Shown: positions 8,250 through 17,910, counted from the first letter of the stretch. The stretch is 64,000 bases of DNA from Vibrio sp. B1FLJ16 (GCF_905175385.1 NZ_HG992749.1:1240001-1304000); one strand, 5' to 3'. The notes: generated by a model not told the origin, from the letters alone. A program made the numbers and translations.

Positions 8250-9677
8250 GTGGCTACAACAACTGCAGCACCACGTGATACGTGGGGGTCTAAACTAGGC
8301 TTCATCATGGCCGCAGCGGGTTCCGCTGTTGGTCTGGGTAACATATGGAAATTTCCATATACGGCAGGCGAGAGTGGTGGCGGTGCGTTCGTTGCTATTT
8401 ACCTAGTCTTTGTTATTTTTATCGGTTTTAGCGTTATGCTGACCGAATTCGCTGTAGGCCGCCATACTGGCCGTGCAGCTGTAGGTGCATTTAAATCTGC
8501 TGACCGTCGCTGGACATTTACCGGCGTAATGGGCGTTTTAAGTGGTCTTTTAATCATGGGCTTCTACCCTGTAGTGGGCGGTTGGGCTCTGGCTTACATA
8601 TTTAAAGTAGGTGGCGGACTTCTTAGCACACCTGAAGCTATCGGCGACAGCTTTGGTGGATTCATTTCTGATCCCGTTCAGCCATTACTATGGATGGCAG
8701 CATATCTGTTCCTGAATGTAATGATCGTAATGAAGGGCATTTCTGGTGGTATCGAGAAAGCTGGTAAGATCCTGATGCCGTTATTGTTCCTTATCCTGAT
8801 CATTGTATCAGTGAAAGGATTGTCGCTTCCTGGCGCAATGGCAGGCATCGAGTTCTTGTTCATGCCCGATTTCTCACAGGTTAACAGTAGCGTTGTACTT
8901 GCTGCACTAGGTCAGGCGTTCTTCTCACTAAGTTTAGGTATGGGCTGTATGATTACTTACGGTTCTTACCTGAAGAAGAAAGAAAACATCGTTCAGACAA
9001 CTGGTATTATTACTGCGATGGATACGGGCGTGGCAATCCTTGCAGGTATCGCAATGTTCCCGGCAATGTTTGCCTTTGGCATGGAGCCAGCAGCGGGTCC
9101 TGGCTTGGTGTTCGTTGTAGTTCCGCAACTGTTTGCTGAAATGGGTGGATTGGTTGGTTTCGCGCTTGCTTTGATGTTCTTCATTGGCTTGACGGCTGCG
9201 GCACTGACTTCTTCAGTATCTTTGCTTGAAGTTGTTGTGGCTTACTTAATTGACGAAAAAGGCATGAAGCGCTCAAGTGCAGTACTTTCAGCAAGTGCAG
9301 TGATGGCAACACTTTGTGTATTCGCATCATTGTCTCTTGGCGGTATGGGGCCAACACTGTTCGGTACTGGCGCTTTTGATATTTTCGATCTTCTTACTGA
9401 CAAAATCTTCATGGCTGTTGGCGGTATGTTGCTGTGTATCTTTGCAGGTTGGCGCCTTAACCGTGCAGACCTTGAGAAAGAAATTACCAACGACGGTCAA
9501 GTCTCGTTCCCTATGTTTGGCTTATGGTACAACTTGGTTAAATACGTGATTCCTTTCGCAATCGCTATTGTTGCATTTATGGGTATCAAATCAGGTTTCG
9601 ATAGCGGCAAGGGTGAGATCATGCTAATTGGTTTAGCAACTATTGTGGTTGCAGGTATCTTTTCTAAGAAACTATAA
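8250..9677 (+). CDS. Sodium-dependent neurotransmitter:sodium symporter (NSS/SNF family) transporter
   Basis: Inner-membrane Na+-coupled symporter of the LeuT fold, probably for an amino acid or related amine; the substrate cannot be read from the sequence. The first helix holds the family signature GLGNIWKFPY (28-37), whose unwound part binds sodium and substrate in LeuT. About eleven to twelve hydrophobic helices follow over 475 residues. The start is GTG at 8250 with GGAG seven bases upstream. It is a single-gene unit with its own terminator. Confidence 0.9.
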   Translation: MATTTAAPRDTWGSKLGFIMAAAGSAVGLGNIWKFPYTAGESGGGAFVAIYLVFVIFIGFSVMLTEFAVGRHTGRAAVGAFKSADRRWTFTGVMGVLSGLLIMGFYPVVGGWALAYIFKVGGGLLSTPEAIGDSFGGFISDPVQPLLWMAAYLFLNVMIVMKGISGGIEKAGKILMPLLFLILIIVSVKGLSLPGAMAGIEFLFMPDFSQVNSSVVLAALGQAFFSLSLGMGCMITYGSYLKKKENIVQTTGIITAMDTGVAILAGIAMFPAMFAFGMEPAAGPGLVFVVVPQLFAEMGGLVGFALALMFFIGLTAAALTSSVSLLEVVVAYLIDEKGMKRSSAVLSASAVMATLCVFASLSLGGMGPTLFGTGAFDIFDLLTDKIFMAVGGMLLCIFAGWRLNRADLEKEITNDGQVSFPMFGLWYNLVKYVIPFAIAIVAFMGIKSGFDSGKGEIMLIGLATIVVAGIFSKKL

Positions 9678-9700
9678 CCAGTTAATTTTATAGCTTGCAA

Positions 9701-9732
9701 AAGGGAGCCTCTGTAAAGGCTCCCTTTTTTTG
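9701..9732 (+). terminator. Terminator of the NSS transporter
   Basis: Stem AAGGGAGCC/GGCTCCCTT with an eight-base loop followed by a T-run. Confidence 0.88.
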
Positions 9733-9824
9733 TATTTAAAAATACCGAAGTGATTGAAATAACATTAAATTCTGCAGAGTATGGGATTGATTTCACGTTT
9801 GTTTATCTTTCTATGAAAATACAT

Positions 9825-9851
9825 TCAAGATTTAGATGATTGTGCCGACAA
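9825..9851 (+). promoter_or_regulatory. Sigma-28 (FliA) type promoter of the chemotaxis receptor
   Basis: TCAAGATT, eleven bases, GCCGACAA. This matches the flagellar consensus TAAAGTTT-N11-GCCGATAA at 6 of 8 and 7 of 8 positions with exact spacing, 65 bp upstream of the receptor start. Confidence 0.65.
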
Positions 9852-9916
9852 CTATAAGGAAAACGTAAAATTGTCTGGTTTTTCCAGAATATAATAAAAG
9901 CTAAGGAGCGTTAGTT

Positions 9917-11530
9917 GTGGCTATGTCTGTGCGTAAAAAACTTTATATGAGTTTTGGTGCCATTTTGGCAATTATGTTGGTGATGGTGACCGTCATTACC
10001 AAAGAAGTGTTTAGTTCACATGCGGTCGCAGAAGAGGTAAGAACAGACGACGTTCCTGAAACGATCCAGTACTTAATTCTGAATCACGAAGTCGGCGAAA
10101 TGTATCGCAATGCCCTGAACAGTATGATCGAGGTAGAAGGGGCTCAGAGTCGTTATCAGTCGGGTAAAAAAGACTTTGCATCAGCAATCGAAGAAGTTAA
10201 GAAACTAGAGACGGTTGGCGGAGAAGATTACCGCAACATAGAAAAAATAGAGCGCTACATGGAAGCCTTTACTCAAGGTTTTGAATCCCAGGTTCTGACT
10301 AACCTTGGCTTGGCGAGTATGGATGACAATGTGGCGTTCCTAAGTAAGTTGTATCAAACCAACATTGAACCTATCGAGTCAATTATTCACGCAGAATCAT
10401 CGGATGGGCGCGAAGGTACACGTGAGGCTCTGTTAGGTCTGAATGACTCGTTTAACAGTATTGAAAACTCTATCTTTGTGCTAAGCACGGTTGCCTTAAT
10501 TACTACGGCTGTAATCGCTTATTTACTGTCAAATTCCATCACCAAACGTTTAAGCAGATTGGATGAGCTGGCACAGAAGGTTGCTGCAGGTGATTTGACT
10601 GCTGCGCCAATTGAAGATAAGTCCGGCGATGAGTTGGCTAACCTTGCTTCTTCTCTAAATAAAATGCAGTCATCGCTTACCGGTCTGATCGGTTCGATTT
10701 CGGTGGTATCTGAAGAAGTTAAATCGGTATCCGGTGACTTATCTATGGTGAGTCAGGACATGGTATCCGGAGCTCGGAGCCAGGCAGATAAAGCAAATCT
10801 GATTGCGACAGCCGCAGAAGAGCTGAGCCTTACGATTTCGCAGGTTGCCGAGCAGGGTTCTTCTACCTTTGAACAGGCACGCAAATCAGAAGAGACCGCG
10901 GAGCAGGGACGCCAGGTCATTGTTGAAATGGTGAGCAGTATCCAGCAAGTATCTAATCAAATGGCGGATATGTCAGTACAGATGAACCATCTGGGCGAAC
11001 ATGGTGAGAAGATTGGCGCGGTCATTAAAGTGATTGAGGGGATTGCAGAACAGACAAACCTACTGGCGCTTAACGCGGCGATAGAAGCGGCTCGCGCTGG
11101 CGATCTTGGTCGTGGTTTTGCTGTGGTTGCTGATGAAGTGCGAGCACTGGCGGAACGCACTACCAATGCGACACAGGAAGTAGGGGAAATCATTCAGGCA
11201 ATCCAAGTCGGTACGCAAGATGCGGTGAACTACACCCAGGATGGCTGTCGATTAGTTGATATCGGTGTGAGTCAAAGCTCTGATGCTGTCGACGCATTGG
11301 AGCAAATCGTATCCGGTGCGGGAGATGTGCAAAGCATGGTTAATTCCATCGCTACCGCAGCAGAGCAGCAAACTGCGGTAACCAAAGAAATTGCATCGGA
11401 CATTACGTCTATCAGTGATATTTCTTTACGCTCACTAGAACTGGCGAATGAGAGCTCGCAGAGCGTTGAAGGTCTAAACCGCAAGGTTAAGGAACTGGAA
11501 ACATTAGTAGGCAAGTTTAAGCTCGCCTAA
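9917..11530 (+). CDS. Methyl-accepting chemotaxis protein
   Basis: Transmembrane chemoreceptor of 537 residues. TM1 is at about 10-29, a helical periplasmic sensor domain at about 30-185, TM2 at about 187-206, a HAMP domain at about 207-260, and a long cytoplasmic signalling coil. The highly conserved hairpin tip [33 protein letters not shown] lies around 378-412. The ligand is unknown; the periplasmic part is a four-helix type without a recognisable Cache fold. The start is GTG at 9917, eight bases after AAGGAG; the ATG two codons later would be too far from it. A sigma-28-type promoter upstream fits expression with the motility regulon. Confidence 0.95.
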   Translation: MAMSVRKKLYMSFGAILAIMLVMVTVITKEVFSSHAVAEEVRTDDVPETIQYLILNHEVGEMYRNALNSMIEVEGAQSRYQSGKKDFASAIEEVKKLETVGGEDYRNIEKIERYMEAFTQGFESQVLTNLGLASMDDNVAFLSKLYQTNIEPIESIIHAESSDGREGTREALLGLNDSFNSIENSIFVLSTVALITTAVIAYLLSNSITKRLSRLDELAQKVAAGDLTAAPIEDKSGDELANLASSLNKMQSSLTGLIGSISVVSEEVKSVSGDLSMVSQDMVSGARSQADKANLIATAAEELSLTISQVAEQGSSTFEQARKSEETAEQGRQVIVEMVSSIQQVSNQMADMSVQMNHLGEHGEKIGAVIKVIEGIAEQTNLLALNAAIEAARAGDLGRGFAVVADEVRALAERTTNATQEVGEIIQAIQVGTQDAVNYTQDGCRLVDIGVSQSSDAVDALEQIVSGAGDVQSMVNSIATAAEQQTAVTKEIASDITSISDISLRSLELANESSQSVEGLNRKVKELETLVGKFKLA

Positions 11531-11553
11531 TCAAACAGAATCGGTATACTTTT

Positions 11554-11579
11554 GGCTCCCAATGCGGAGCCATTTTTTT
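11554..11579 (+). terminator. Terminator of the chemotaxis receptor, abutting the next start codon
   Basis: Stem GGCTCC/GGAGCC with a six-base loop and seven T. The T-run ends directly at the ATG of the next gene (11580). Confidence 0.85.
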
Positions 11580-12272
11580 ATGTTCAATATTTTACATACT
11601 CATCCAGATTTTTTGGTCATTAATAAACACCCAAACGTCTCAGTACATAAAGACGATGGTGACACCATGTTGCTGCAGGAAGTGGCGAAGCAAAGTGGTG
11701 ATGATCAGCTCTATCTTATTCACCGTCTGGATAAGATGACTTCTGGTATGTTACTCCTGGGACGTAACGCCAAAGCCGCGAGTACATTGTCACAAGCCTT
11801 TGCGAATCGCCAAGTCGAAAAGTTCTACCTTGCAATTGGTTCCAAAAAGCCAAAGAAAAAACAGGGTCTGGTTGTCGGCGATATGGAGCGTTCTCGTCGC
11901 TCATCTTGGAAGCTGGTAAACAGCAAAAACAATCCTGCTGTGACTCAGTTCTTCTCTCTGGCCGCTGAACCGGGTGAGCGGTTGTTTCTGTGCAAGCCAC
12001 ATACTGGTAAAACGCACCAGATACGCGTGGCATTGAAGTCTGTTGGCTCGGGCATTGTTGGTGATCCGATTTATAATGCGGGTAATGATGCCGACCGGGG
12101 TTATCTGCACGCATTTTCCCTGTGCTTTACTTATCAGGATGAACTATTTCGTTTTGTTTGCGACCCGCGGGATTACAAAGCGCTTGGGAGAGAATGGCAT
12201 TCCGAGGAGGTGTCGCAGGGCATTGATACCTGGCTAAATCCTTGGGATTTGAACTGGCCAACCATTAAATAA
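11580..12272 (+). CDS. RluA-family pseudouridine synthase
   Basis: Isomerises specific uridines in RNA to pseudouridine; the target is not known from sequence. The 230 residues hold the family motif HRLDKMTSGMLLL with catalytic aspartate D51, and the later KTHQIRVAL block. There is no S4 domain, so it belongs to the short RluA-like group. The start at 11580 is taken from the natural N-terminus (MFNILHTHPDFLVINKHP). An earlier in-frame ATG (11562) lies inside the terminator hairpin. No Shine-Dalgarno is visible, because the U-tract of the preceding terminator touches the start codon. It is followed 18 bp later by a methyltransferase gene, likely co-transcribed. Confidence 0.9.
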   Translation: MFNILHTHPDFLVINKHPNVSVHKDDGDTMLLQEVAKQSGDDQLYLIHRLDKMTSGMLLLGRNAKAASTLSQAFANRQVEKFYLAIGSKKPKKKQGLVVGDMERSRRSSWKLVNSKNNPAVTQFFSLAAEPGERLFLCKPHTGKTHQIRVALKSVGSGIVGDPIYNAGNDADRGYLHAFSLCFTYQDELFRFVCDPRDYKALGREWHSEEVSQGIDTWLNPWDLNWPTIK

Positions 12273-12290
12273 AATAGATAAGAGAACTCG

Positions 12291-13223
12291 ATGCAAGCAT
12301 CACAACTTCCGCTGTTTTTTCAGCATTTAGAAACCGAACTCACTCAAGCTCCGAATGAGATTCGTCGATTGTTTCACGGTCGTGGTCGCCGTTTTGAAGG
12401 TCTAGAGCAGATAACGTGTGACTGGTTGCAAGGTCAGCTGATCATCAACTTGTTCAGAGAAGTGGACGAAGAGTTTCTTGCTGAACTCAAAAGCGGTCTG
12501 AAAACTTTGGCGGAGTCGCCACTTTGGTTAGACAAACAAGGCCGGACTATGGTTCTTCAACACCGCTATGCCGATGGCGCGCCGTCTGAAGTGCTGCTTG
12601 GTGAACTTGACGCTCGCCCGGTTGTGGAAGAAAGTGGTCTGAAATACCAGCTGGATATTGGTCGTAACCAGAACTTCGGATTGTTCTTGGATATGCGTTA
12701 TGGTCGTGACTGGGTGCGTGATAATGCCCAACGCAAAAACGTGCTTAACTTATTTGCATACACTTGTGGTTTTTCTGTGGCTGCTATTGCTGGTGGTGCG
12801 GATAAAGTAGTCAACGTGGATATGGCAAAAGCGTCGCTCTCAAAAGGACGCGAGAACCACAAGCTGAACGACCATAACATCAATCAAGTCAGCTTTTTGG
12901 GGCATGATATCTTTAAGTCATGGGGAAAAATTAAGAAATCTGGTCAGTACGATTTGATCATTATTGACCCGCCTTCGTTCCAAAAGGGCAGCTTCGCGCT
13001 GACTAAAGACTACAAAAAGATCCTGCGTCGATTACCTGATTTACTAGCGGAAGGGGGACAAGTTCTTGCTTGTGTAAACTCGCCATCAGTGACCAGTGAC
13101 TTCTTGATTGAAAGCATGCAAGAGGAAGCGCCAGAGCTGACTTTCCGTGAGCGTCTAGATAACCCGCCGGAGTTTATGGACGTTGACAGTGAATCTGCAC
13201 TGAAAGTGTTGCTGTTTAGCTAG
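12291..13223 (+). CDS. Class I SAM-dependent methyltransferase (RlmI/RlmK-like)
   Basis: Rossmann-fold methyltransferase, 310 residues. Motif I is NLFAYTCGFSVAA (153-165), the acidic SAM ribose contact is D177 in VNVDMAKAS, and motif IV is DPPSF (226-230), as in RlmI and the RlmK half of RlmKL, which methylate cytosine or guanine in 23S rRNA. It lacks the N-terminal PUA domain of RlmI. Together with the adjacent pseudouridine synthase this suggests an RNA-modification pair. The exact substrate is inferred only at family level. Confidence 0.88.
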   Translation: MQASQLPLFFQHLETELTQAPNEIRRLFHGRGRRFEGLEQITCDWLQGQLIINLFREVDEEFLAELKSGLKTLAESPLWLDKQGRTMVLQHRYADGAPSEVLLGELDARPVVEESGLKYQLDIGRNQNFGLFLDMRYGRDWVRDNAQRKNVLNLFAYTCGFSVAAIAGGADKVVNVDMAKASLSKGRENHKLNDHNINQVSFLGHDIFKSWGKIKKSGQYDLIIIDPPSFQKGSFALTKDYKKILRRLPDLLAEGGQVLACVNSPSVTSDFLIESMQEEAPELTFRERLDNPPEFMDVDSESALKVLLFS

Positions 13224-13242
13224 AAGCAAATCTCGATTAGAC

Positions 13243-13266
13243 AAAGCGCCTTTGTTGGCGCTTTTT
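13243..13266. terminator. Bidirectional terminator between methyltransferase and hcr
   Basis: Stem AAAGCGCC/GGCGCTTT, loop TTTGTT, with a T-run on the plus side and A's on the minus side, between convergent genes. Confidence 0.85.
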
Positions 13267-13286
13267 AAATTTCGGCTAGGTCTCTG

Positions 13287-14330
13287 TTAACCAATCTGTA
13301 CGTCGAGATCCGATTCAACCGTTGACGAGCACGCAAGGACATAGCCTTGATCAATCTCTTCCGGTGTCAATGTCTCTTGGCTAGTAGATGAAACTTCGCC
13401 TTTGTTCACTTTACACTTGCAAGAGCCACAAATACCGCTTCGACAAGCCACGATAAGTGGTAAACTTGCATTTTCTAAAGCATCGGCAAGCACTTCACCT
13501 TTTTGTGCCTCTAGGGTTTGCGCAAAGTCGGGCACGTAAATACTGGCAGATTCAGAGTATACTTCTGATGGTTCACTGGCTGCTGGCGTGAAGCTCTCTT
13601 GACAGAAGTTCTCCATGTCAAAACCTAGCTCGCTCAAGTAGCCTTGAACATCGAGCATGAACTGATTTGGACCACATAGATAGACGGTTCGATCTTTAAA
13701 ATCAGGCACCAAGGTTTGCAACCAATGTGCATCTAATCGGCCTTCGGGATGAAGTGTCTCACCGCGGTTTTTGAGTAAGAGTTTCAACTTAAAATTTGGG
13801 TAGACTGAGTTGTACGTTTCTAGCAAATCAAAATAGATGGTTTCTTGTTGTGAACGAGCAATATGTAAGAACTCGATATCAATATCCTGTTTGTTGCTCA
13901 GCCACTGTTTTGCCATAGCAAACACCGGTGTAGTTCCACAGCCAGCACTGACCAGTAATGCTTTCTTTTGACCTTGATGCACCTTGGGTGGATGGTCAAT
14001 ACAGTTAAACTCACCCGCTGGTGGAAGCGCTTGTACGGTATCGCCAATCAAAAGTTTGTCGATGATAAAGTTAGAAACTTTGCCGCCGTCCACACGCTTG
14101 ACAGTCAGTTGAAGGTGGTCAGCACCAGGTAAAGAGCTCAGCGAGTAAGCGCGATACTCCATCTTGTTATCAACTTCAATACCGAGATTGATGAACTGAC
14201 CCGCTTTAAATTCGAACAAAAGTGACTCGGATAAATCCGCCAATCTTAGACTTACCGTGTCAGGGGTTTCGAAGTATTTATCGATACAACGTAGTGTGAC
14301 AGGTTGATTGCCTTGCCATTCAAAAAACAT
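13287..14330 (-). CDS. hcr: NADH oxidoreductase Hcr (hybrid-cluster protein reductase)
   Basis: Electron donor of Hcp. The 347 residues comprise an FAD-binding barrel with the RAYSLSS motif (near 60), an NAD-binding domain with GCGTTPVFAMA (near 130), and a C-terminal plant-type ferredoxin domain whose [2Fe-2S] ligands are C296, C301, C304 and C334. In E. coli, Hcp and Hcr form a high-affinity nitric oxide reductase couple, NADH to FAD to [2Fe-2S] to hybrid cluster. It is the second gene after hcp, separated by a strong intercistronic hairpin. Confidence 0.94.
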   Translation of the reverse strand: MFFEWQGNQPVTLRCIDKYFETPDTVSLRLADLSESLLFEFKAGQFINLGIEVDNKMEYRAYSLSSLPGADHLQLTVKRVDGGKVSNFIIDKLLIGDTVQALPPAGEFNCIDHPPKVHQGQKKALLVSAGCGTTPVFAMAKQWLSNKQDIDIEFLHIARSQQETIYFDLLETYNSVYPNFKLKLLLKNRGETLHPEGRLDAHWLQTLVPDFKDRTVYLCGPNQFMLDVQGYLSELGFDMENFCQESFTPAASEPSEVYSESASIYVPDFAQTLEAQKGEVLADALENASLPLIVACRSGICGSCKCKVNKGEVSSTSQETLTPEEIDQGYVLACSSTVESDLDVQIG

Positions 14331-14354
14331 AGTATTCTCTTCAATTTCAGGTAT

Positions 14355-14381
14355 AACCGCCCCGTCAATGAAGGGGCGGTT
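14355..14381 (-). other. Intercistronic GC-rich hairpin between hcp and hcr
   Basis: Perfect 9-bp stem AACCGCCCC/GGGGCGGTT with a nine-base loop. No T-run follows on the minus strand, so it is more likely an mRNA stabiliser or partial attenuator that sets the hcp:hcr ratio than a full terminator. Confidence 0.55.
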
Positions 14382-14397
14382 TGAGTAGGCGTTGAGG

Positions 14398-16059
14398 TTA
14401 CGCTGCTAGGATAGCTTTTAGATCATCTTGCACATTACTAATGCTGCGCATATCAAACTTTTCTTGGATGATCGCGATTAGGTTAGGCGTGAGGAAGGCT
14501 GGCGCTGTTGGGCCAGTGTAAATGCCTTTCACGCCCAGAGCGAATAGCGTCAGTAAGATCACGATTGCTTTTTGCTCAAACCAAGAAAGCACCAGTGTGA
14601 GTGGCAATTCATTGATGTCGCAGTCGAACTCTTTCGCCAGTGCAAGTGCAAGCTGAATCGCAGAGTACGCATCGTTACATTGACCCACATCTAATAGGCG
14701 AGGGATGCCGTTGATATCACCAAAGGTGTTTTTGTTGAAGCGGTATTTACCGCACGCTAGGGTAAGGATTAGCGTATCTTCTGGTGCTTCGGCAGTGAAA
14801 TCCGTGTAGTAGCTACGTTCTGATTTATCACCGTCACAACCACCAACTAGGAAGAAGTGCTTTATGTTACCTTGTTTCACTTGGTCGATGACAGCAGGAG
14901 CTGCATTCATTAACGCATTACGACCAAAACCAACAGTGATGTTGTGTTCGATTTCGTCATGTTTGAAGCCTTCCTGTGCTAGTGCACATTCGATCACTTG
15001 TCTGAAGTCATCTCCTTCAAGGTGTGCAACGCCAGGCCAACCTACAATGCTACGAGTAAACAGGCGGTCGGCGTACTGGCCAGTATTTGGGTTTAACAGA
15101 CAGTTTGATGTCATGACGATTGCGCCAGGGAAGTTGGCGAATTCTTTCTGTTGGTTTTGCCAAGCGCTACCGTAGTTACCGACTAGGTGAGGGTATTTTT
15201 TCAACTCAGGGTAGCCGTGTGCAGGTAACATTTCACCATTGGTGTATACGTTAATGCCTTTACCTTCGGTTTGTTGCAGAATTTTCTCTAGGTCATGCAG
15301 ATCATGGCCTGATACTAAAATACACTTGCCTTTAACTGGCTTAACGTTAACTGTAGTCGGTTCTGGATGACCAAAGGTTGCAGTTTCGCCTTGGTCTAGC
15401 ATTTCCATTACTTTGTAGTTCATCAAACCAATACGCATAGAGCACTCCAGTAGCTCGCCTAGATCTTCTGGGTCTGTGCCAAGCCATGCCATGATTTCAT
15501 GGTATTCCGCATAAATGTGGTTGTTGGTTTGCTCAAGTACGCGCGCGTGTTCCATGTATGCTGCAGCACCCTTTAGGCCATACAGGCAAAGTAGACGTAG
15601 ACCGATTACGTCTTCGTGTACCTGGTCTTTACCGCGGTTGACAGCAACTTGAGGAGCGAAGGCTAAGATCGCTTCAGCGCTGTTAGGAAGCTCAAAGTTG
15701 GCGACAGCTGGGATGTTGACTAACTCTTCGTTTGCTAACGTTGCAGCAGAGACTGCTTGCTCTTTCAAAATGGCTTTGAACATAGCCGCTTGAGACGTCA
15801 GTTCTAGGATGCGCTCTGGGTCGAAGTTCACGTTGGTTAACGTAGAGAAGAATGCTTTCGGAGCCCATTGGTTGATTTCATCGTTAACGATGTTGAATTT
15901 AAGTGCTTGTGATGCCCAAAAAGAAACCCCTTGCAGCGTGTAAACTAACACGTCTTGCAGGTCAGAGACTTCGGAAGTCTTGCCACACATACCTTGTGCA
16001 AAAGAACAGCCTTTAACAGCAGGGGTTTGAATTGTCTGTTCACATTGAATACAGAACAT
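14398..16059 (-). CDS. hcp: Hybrid cluster protein Hcp (nitric oxide reductase / hydroxylamine reductase)
   Basis: Cytosolic iron-sulfur protein with a 4Fe-2S-2O hybrid cluster that detoxifies NO at low concentration and was first named hydroxylamine reductase. With the start at 16059 it has 553 residues (E. coli 550) and the standard N-terminus, with cluster ligands C3, C6, C18 and C25 spaced as in the [2Fe-2S] class of Enterobacteria. An earlier start at 16104 would add 15 residues from the leader. The chosen ATG follows GGAG at a normal distance. Directly upstream lie a sigma-54 promoter and three NorR boxes, and norR is the next gene upstream, so hcp-hcr is very likely NO-induced through NorR. 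Confidence 0.96.
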   Translation of the reverse strand: MFCIQCEQTIQTPAVKGCSFAQGMCGKTSEVSDLQDVLVYTLQGVSFWASQALKFNIVNDEINQWAPKAFFSTLTNVNFDPERILELTSQAAMFKAILKEQAVSAATLANEELVNIPAVANFELPNSAEAILAFAPQVAVNRGKDQVHEDVIGLRLLCLYGLKGAAAYMEHARVLEQTNNHIYAEYHEIMAWLGTDPEDLGELLECSMRIGLMNYKVMEMLDQGETATFGHPEPTTVNVKPVKGKCILVSGHDLHDLEKILQQTEGKGINVYTNGEMLPAHGYPELKKYPHLVGNYGSAWQNQQKEFANFPGAIVMTSNCLLNPNTGQYADRLFTRSIVGWPGVAHLEGDDFRQVIECALAQEGFKHDEIEHNITVGFGRNALMNAAPAVIDQVKQGNIKHFFLVGGCDGDKSERSYYTDFTAEAPEDTLILTLACGKYRFNKNTFGDINGIPRLLDVGQCNDAYSAIQLALALAKEFDCDINELPLTLVLSWFEQKAIVILLTLFALGVKGIYTGPTAPAFLTPNLIAIIQEKFDMRSISNVQDDLKAILAA

Positions 16060-16109
16060 ATTGGGTTCTCCAGTGTTTGTTATAATCGCTATGTTGTTGA
16101 CCACTAGAG

Positions 16110-16125
16110 AGCAGGTTGCGTGCCA
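16110..16125 (-). promoter_or_regulatory. Sigma-54 promoter of hcp-hcr
   Basis: Reading on the minus strand: TGGCACG, CAAC, CTGCT. Both the -24 and -12 elements and their spacing fit. It lies about 50 bp upstream of the hcp start codon. Confidence 0.85.
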
Positions 16126-16177
16126 GTTATTATCTCATTGATTATTTTGTGTTTTTATGGTTATTTGCTAGATTTGT

Positions 16178-16228
16178 GATGTAATTAAGACAGCGTAACT
16201 GATGTCTTAATTACATCGTATGATTGAC
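16178..16228 (-). promoter_or_regulatory. Cluster of three NorR boxes (GT-N7-AC) upstream of hcp
   Basis: Three GT-N7-AC motifs: GTAATTAAGAC (16181-16191), GTCTTAATTAC (16204-16214) and GTATGATTGAC (16218-16228). The first two sit in the arms of a perfect 15-bp inverted repeat (16178-16192 and 16203-16217). GT-N7-AC triplets are the known enhancer of NorR at E. coli norVW. The group lies 55-110 bp upstream of the sigma-54 promoter. Confidence 0.8.
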
Positions 16229-16233
16229 GTTGA

Positions 16234-17763
16234 CTATTTATTGATCCCGAGCTTTTTTCCCATCCGGTATAAGTTACCGCGATCCATTTGCAGAAACTCT
16301 GCCGCTTTTGCCCAAACTCCTCCTGATTGGCTTAAAGCATGTTCAATTAAATCACATTGATAGCGCTCAACGAGTTCACGCATGGGGTGACTTTCGTTAG
16401 GAAGATAGTGTGATGTGTTTTTTACATCATTTTCAGCCAGTGACGTATCAAAATGGTTTAGCAAGATGGTGCTTGCGCCTTGTTGAATTGCGTGCAAAGC
16501 GGCGCGTGTGAGTGTATGTTCCAGTTCACGGACGTTTCCGTACCAAGGCGAAGACTCTAGTTGAATCAGGGCCTTCGGGTGTACATGCAGATTTGGTGCA
16601 TTGAACTGCTGGCGCACTTTTTCTAGCAGGTATCCCGCTAAGACAGGAATATCACCTTCACGGGCACGAAGTGGTGGAACATGGATTGGGAATACATTTA
16701 AGCGGTGAAAAAGATCAGCCCGAAAGGTACCTGTCTCCACCTCGTTTTCCAGTTGTCGGTTCGTTGCGGCGATAATTCGGACATTAACCATCAAATTCTG
16801 GTCACTACCCACACGTTGCAGCTCTCCTTGCTGAATCACTCGTAGTAATTTTGCCTGTAAAATCAGCGGTAGTTCACCGACTTCATCGAGGAAAATGGTC
16901 CCGCCATCTGCGAGTTCAAACTTACCGGCGCGGTGGCTGTTTGCGCCAGTAAACGCTCCTTTTGTATGACCAAACAGCTCGCTTTCTGCTAGTCCTTCAG
17001 GCAAAGCTGCACAGTTGACGTATATCATCGGTTTATCACTACGATGGGATTGAGCGTGTACTGCGTGGGCAACCAGTTCTTTGCCTGTTCCTGTTTCACC
17101 AGTAATTAACACGGCGTAATCCGATTGAGCAACAGTAGCAATGTTATTACGTAATTGACTGATTTGAGGGCTTAAACCAACCATATCTCCATGTTGAGAT
17201 CGAGCTTGTTGGATAAGAGTTTGCGTGACATTTTTTTGCTTCTGATTCTGTGCCTTAAGTGCTTTGACCTGAGCGATGTTACGTAGTGTTGCAGCTGTCA
17301 AAGCTGCAAATGTTTCGATCGCAACGGGATCAATATCGTCAAACGCGCCAATAGTGAGTGCGTCCATAGTTAACGCGCCTACCAGTTGCCCCTCCACATA
17401 CAAACTAAATCCCATGCAATCATGAACATCAATACATTGCTCTTCAGCTAATAGTGTACCGTCAAAGGGATCAGGCAGTGAGCAGTCGGCGTCAAAGCGA
17501 ACGGGTTCACGACTATGAATGATGGCCTCTAAGCGTGGATGTGCTTTGGGGAAGTAGCGACGTCCCAATACTGAGTTGGATAGCCCTCTCACCGCGACAG
17601 GTGTCAGAAAGCCAGCTTCATCGAATATAAACAGACAAGTCGCATCGCATGGAAAGACTTGAGCAACACCGTCAATGAGGCTTTGATATTGCTGCTTATG
17701 AGAACGGTTAGAGCTGAGGTTCAGTGCAATATTAAGTAAAACGTGGTCAACAGTCGGTGACAT
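16234..17763 (-). CDS. norR: Nitric oxide-responsive sigma-54 activator NorR
   Basis: Three-domain activator of 509 residues (E. coli NorR 504). The N-terminal GAF domain (about 20-165) senses NO through a non-haem iron; the HPRLEAI and LPDPFDG stretches, which hold iron-ligand residues in E. coli, are present. The AAA+ domain has Walker A GETGTGKE (222-229) and an intact GAFTGA loop (269-274). A Fis-type HTH ends the protein. It lies upstream of hcp-hcr and not next to norVW, so its target here is probably the Hcp system. Its HTH ends [23 protein letters not shown]. Confidence 0.93.
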   Translation of the reverse strand: MSPTVDHVLLNIALNLSSNRSHKQQYQSLIDGVAQVFPCDATCLFIFDEAGFLTPVAVRGLSNSVLGRRYFPKAHPRLEAIIHSREPVRFDADCSLPDPFDGTLLAEEQCIDVHDCMGFSLYVEGQLVGALTMDALTIGAFDDIDPVAIETFAALTAATLRNIAQVKALKAQNQKQKNVTQTLIQQARSQHGDMVGLSPQISQLRNNIATVAQSDYAVLITGETGTGKELVAHAVHAQSHRSDKPMIYVNCAALPEGLAESELFGHTKGAFTGANSHRAGKFELADGGTIFLDEVGELPLILQAKLLRVIQQGELQRVGSDQNLMVNVRIIAATNRQLENEVETGTFRADLFHRLNVFPIHVPPLRAREGDIPVLAGYLLEKVRQQFNAPNLHVHPKALIQLESSPWYGNVRELEHTLTRAALHAIQQGASTILLNHFDTSLAENDVKNTSHYLPNESHPMRELVERYQCDLIEHALSQSGGVWAKAAEFLQMDRGNLYRMGKKLGINK

Positions 17764-17843
17764 AACAAGCTCGCAAACATAATGAATGCGTCTATGCTAG
17801 CAGTTTGATGTTATTTGGACATCAAAAGGTGGTAGGGGTTGAT

Positions 17844-17854
17844 GTATGATTGAC
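17844..17854. promoter_or_regulatory. Possible NorR box upstream of norR
   Basis: GTATGATTGAC, identical in all eleven bases to the NorR box at 16218-16228, lies 80 bp upstream of the norR start. It would suit autoregulation by NorR; no second or third box was found beside it. Confidence 0.5.
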
Positions 17855-17880
17855 GACGATCAATTTTGAAGACAACAAGA

Positions 17881-17910
17881 GCGAGTAAATGCAAAAGGGC
17901 ACTTGCTCGC
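17881..17910 (-). terminator. Probable terminator of slyB
   Basis: Stem GCGAGTAA/TTGCTCGC (one G-T pair) followed on the minus strand by the T-rich TCTTGTTGTC. Moderate quality. Confidence 0.5.

Noticed and set aside
11716..12114. 132-codon minus-strand frame inside the pseudouridine synthase gene
   Set aside because: Antisense shadow; no homology recognised and the sense frame is clearly real.
16178..16217. 15-bp inverted repeat as terminator of norR
   Set aside because: AT-rich stem without a T-run on the minus strand; both arms contain GT-N7-AC, so it fits a NorR enhancer better.
13287..17763. Flavorubredoxin (norVW) operon beside norR
   Set aside because: The neighbours are clearly Hcp and Hcr; no rubredoxin or flavodiiron domain is present.
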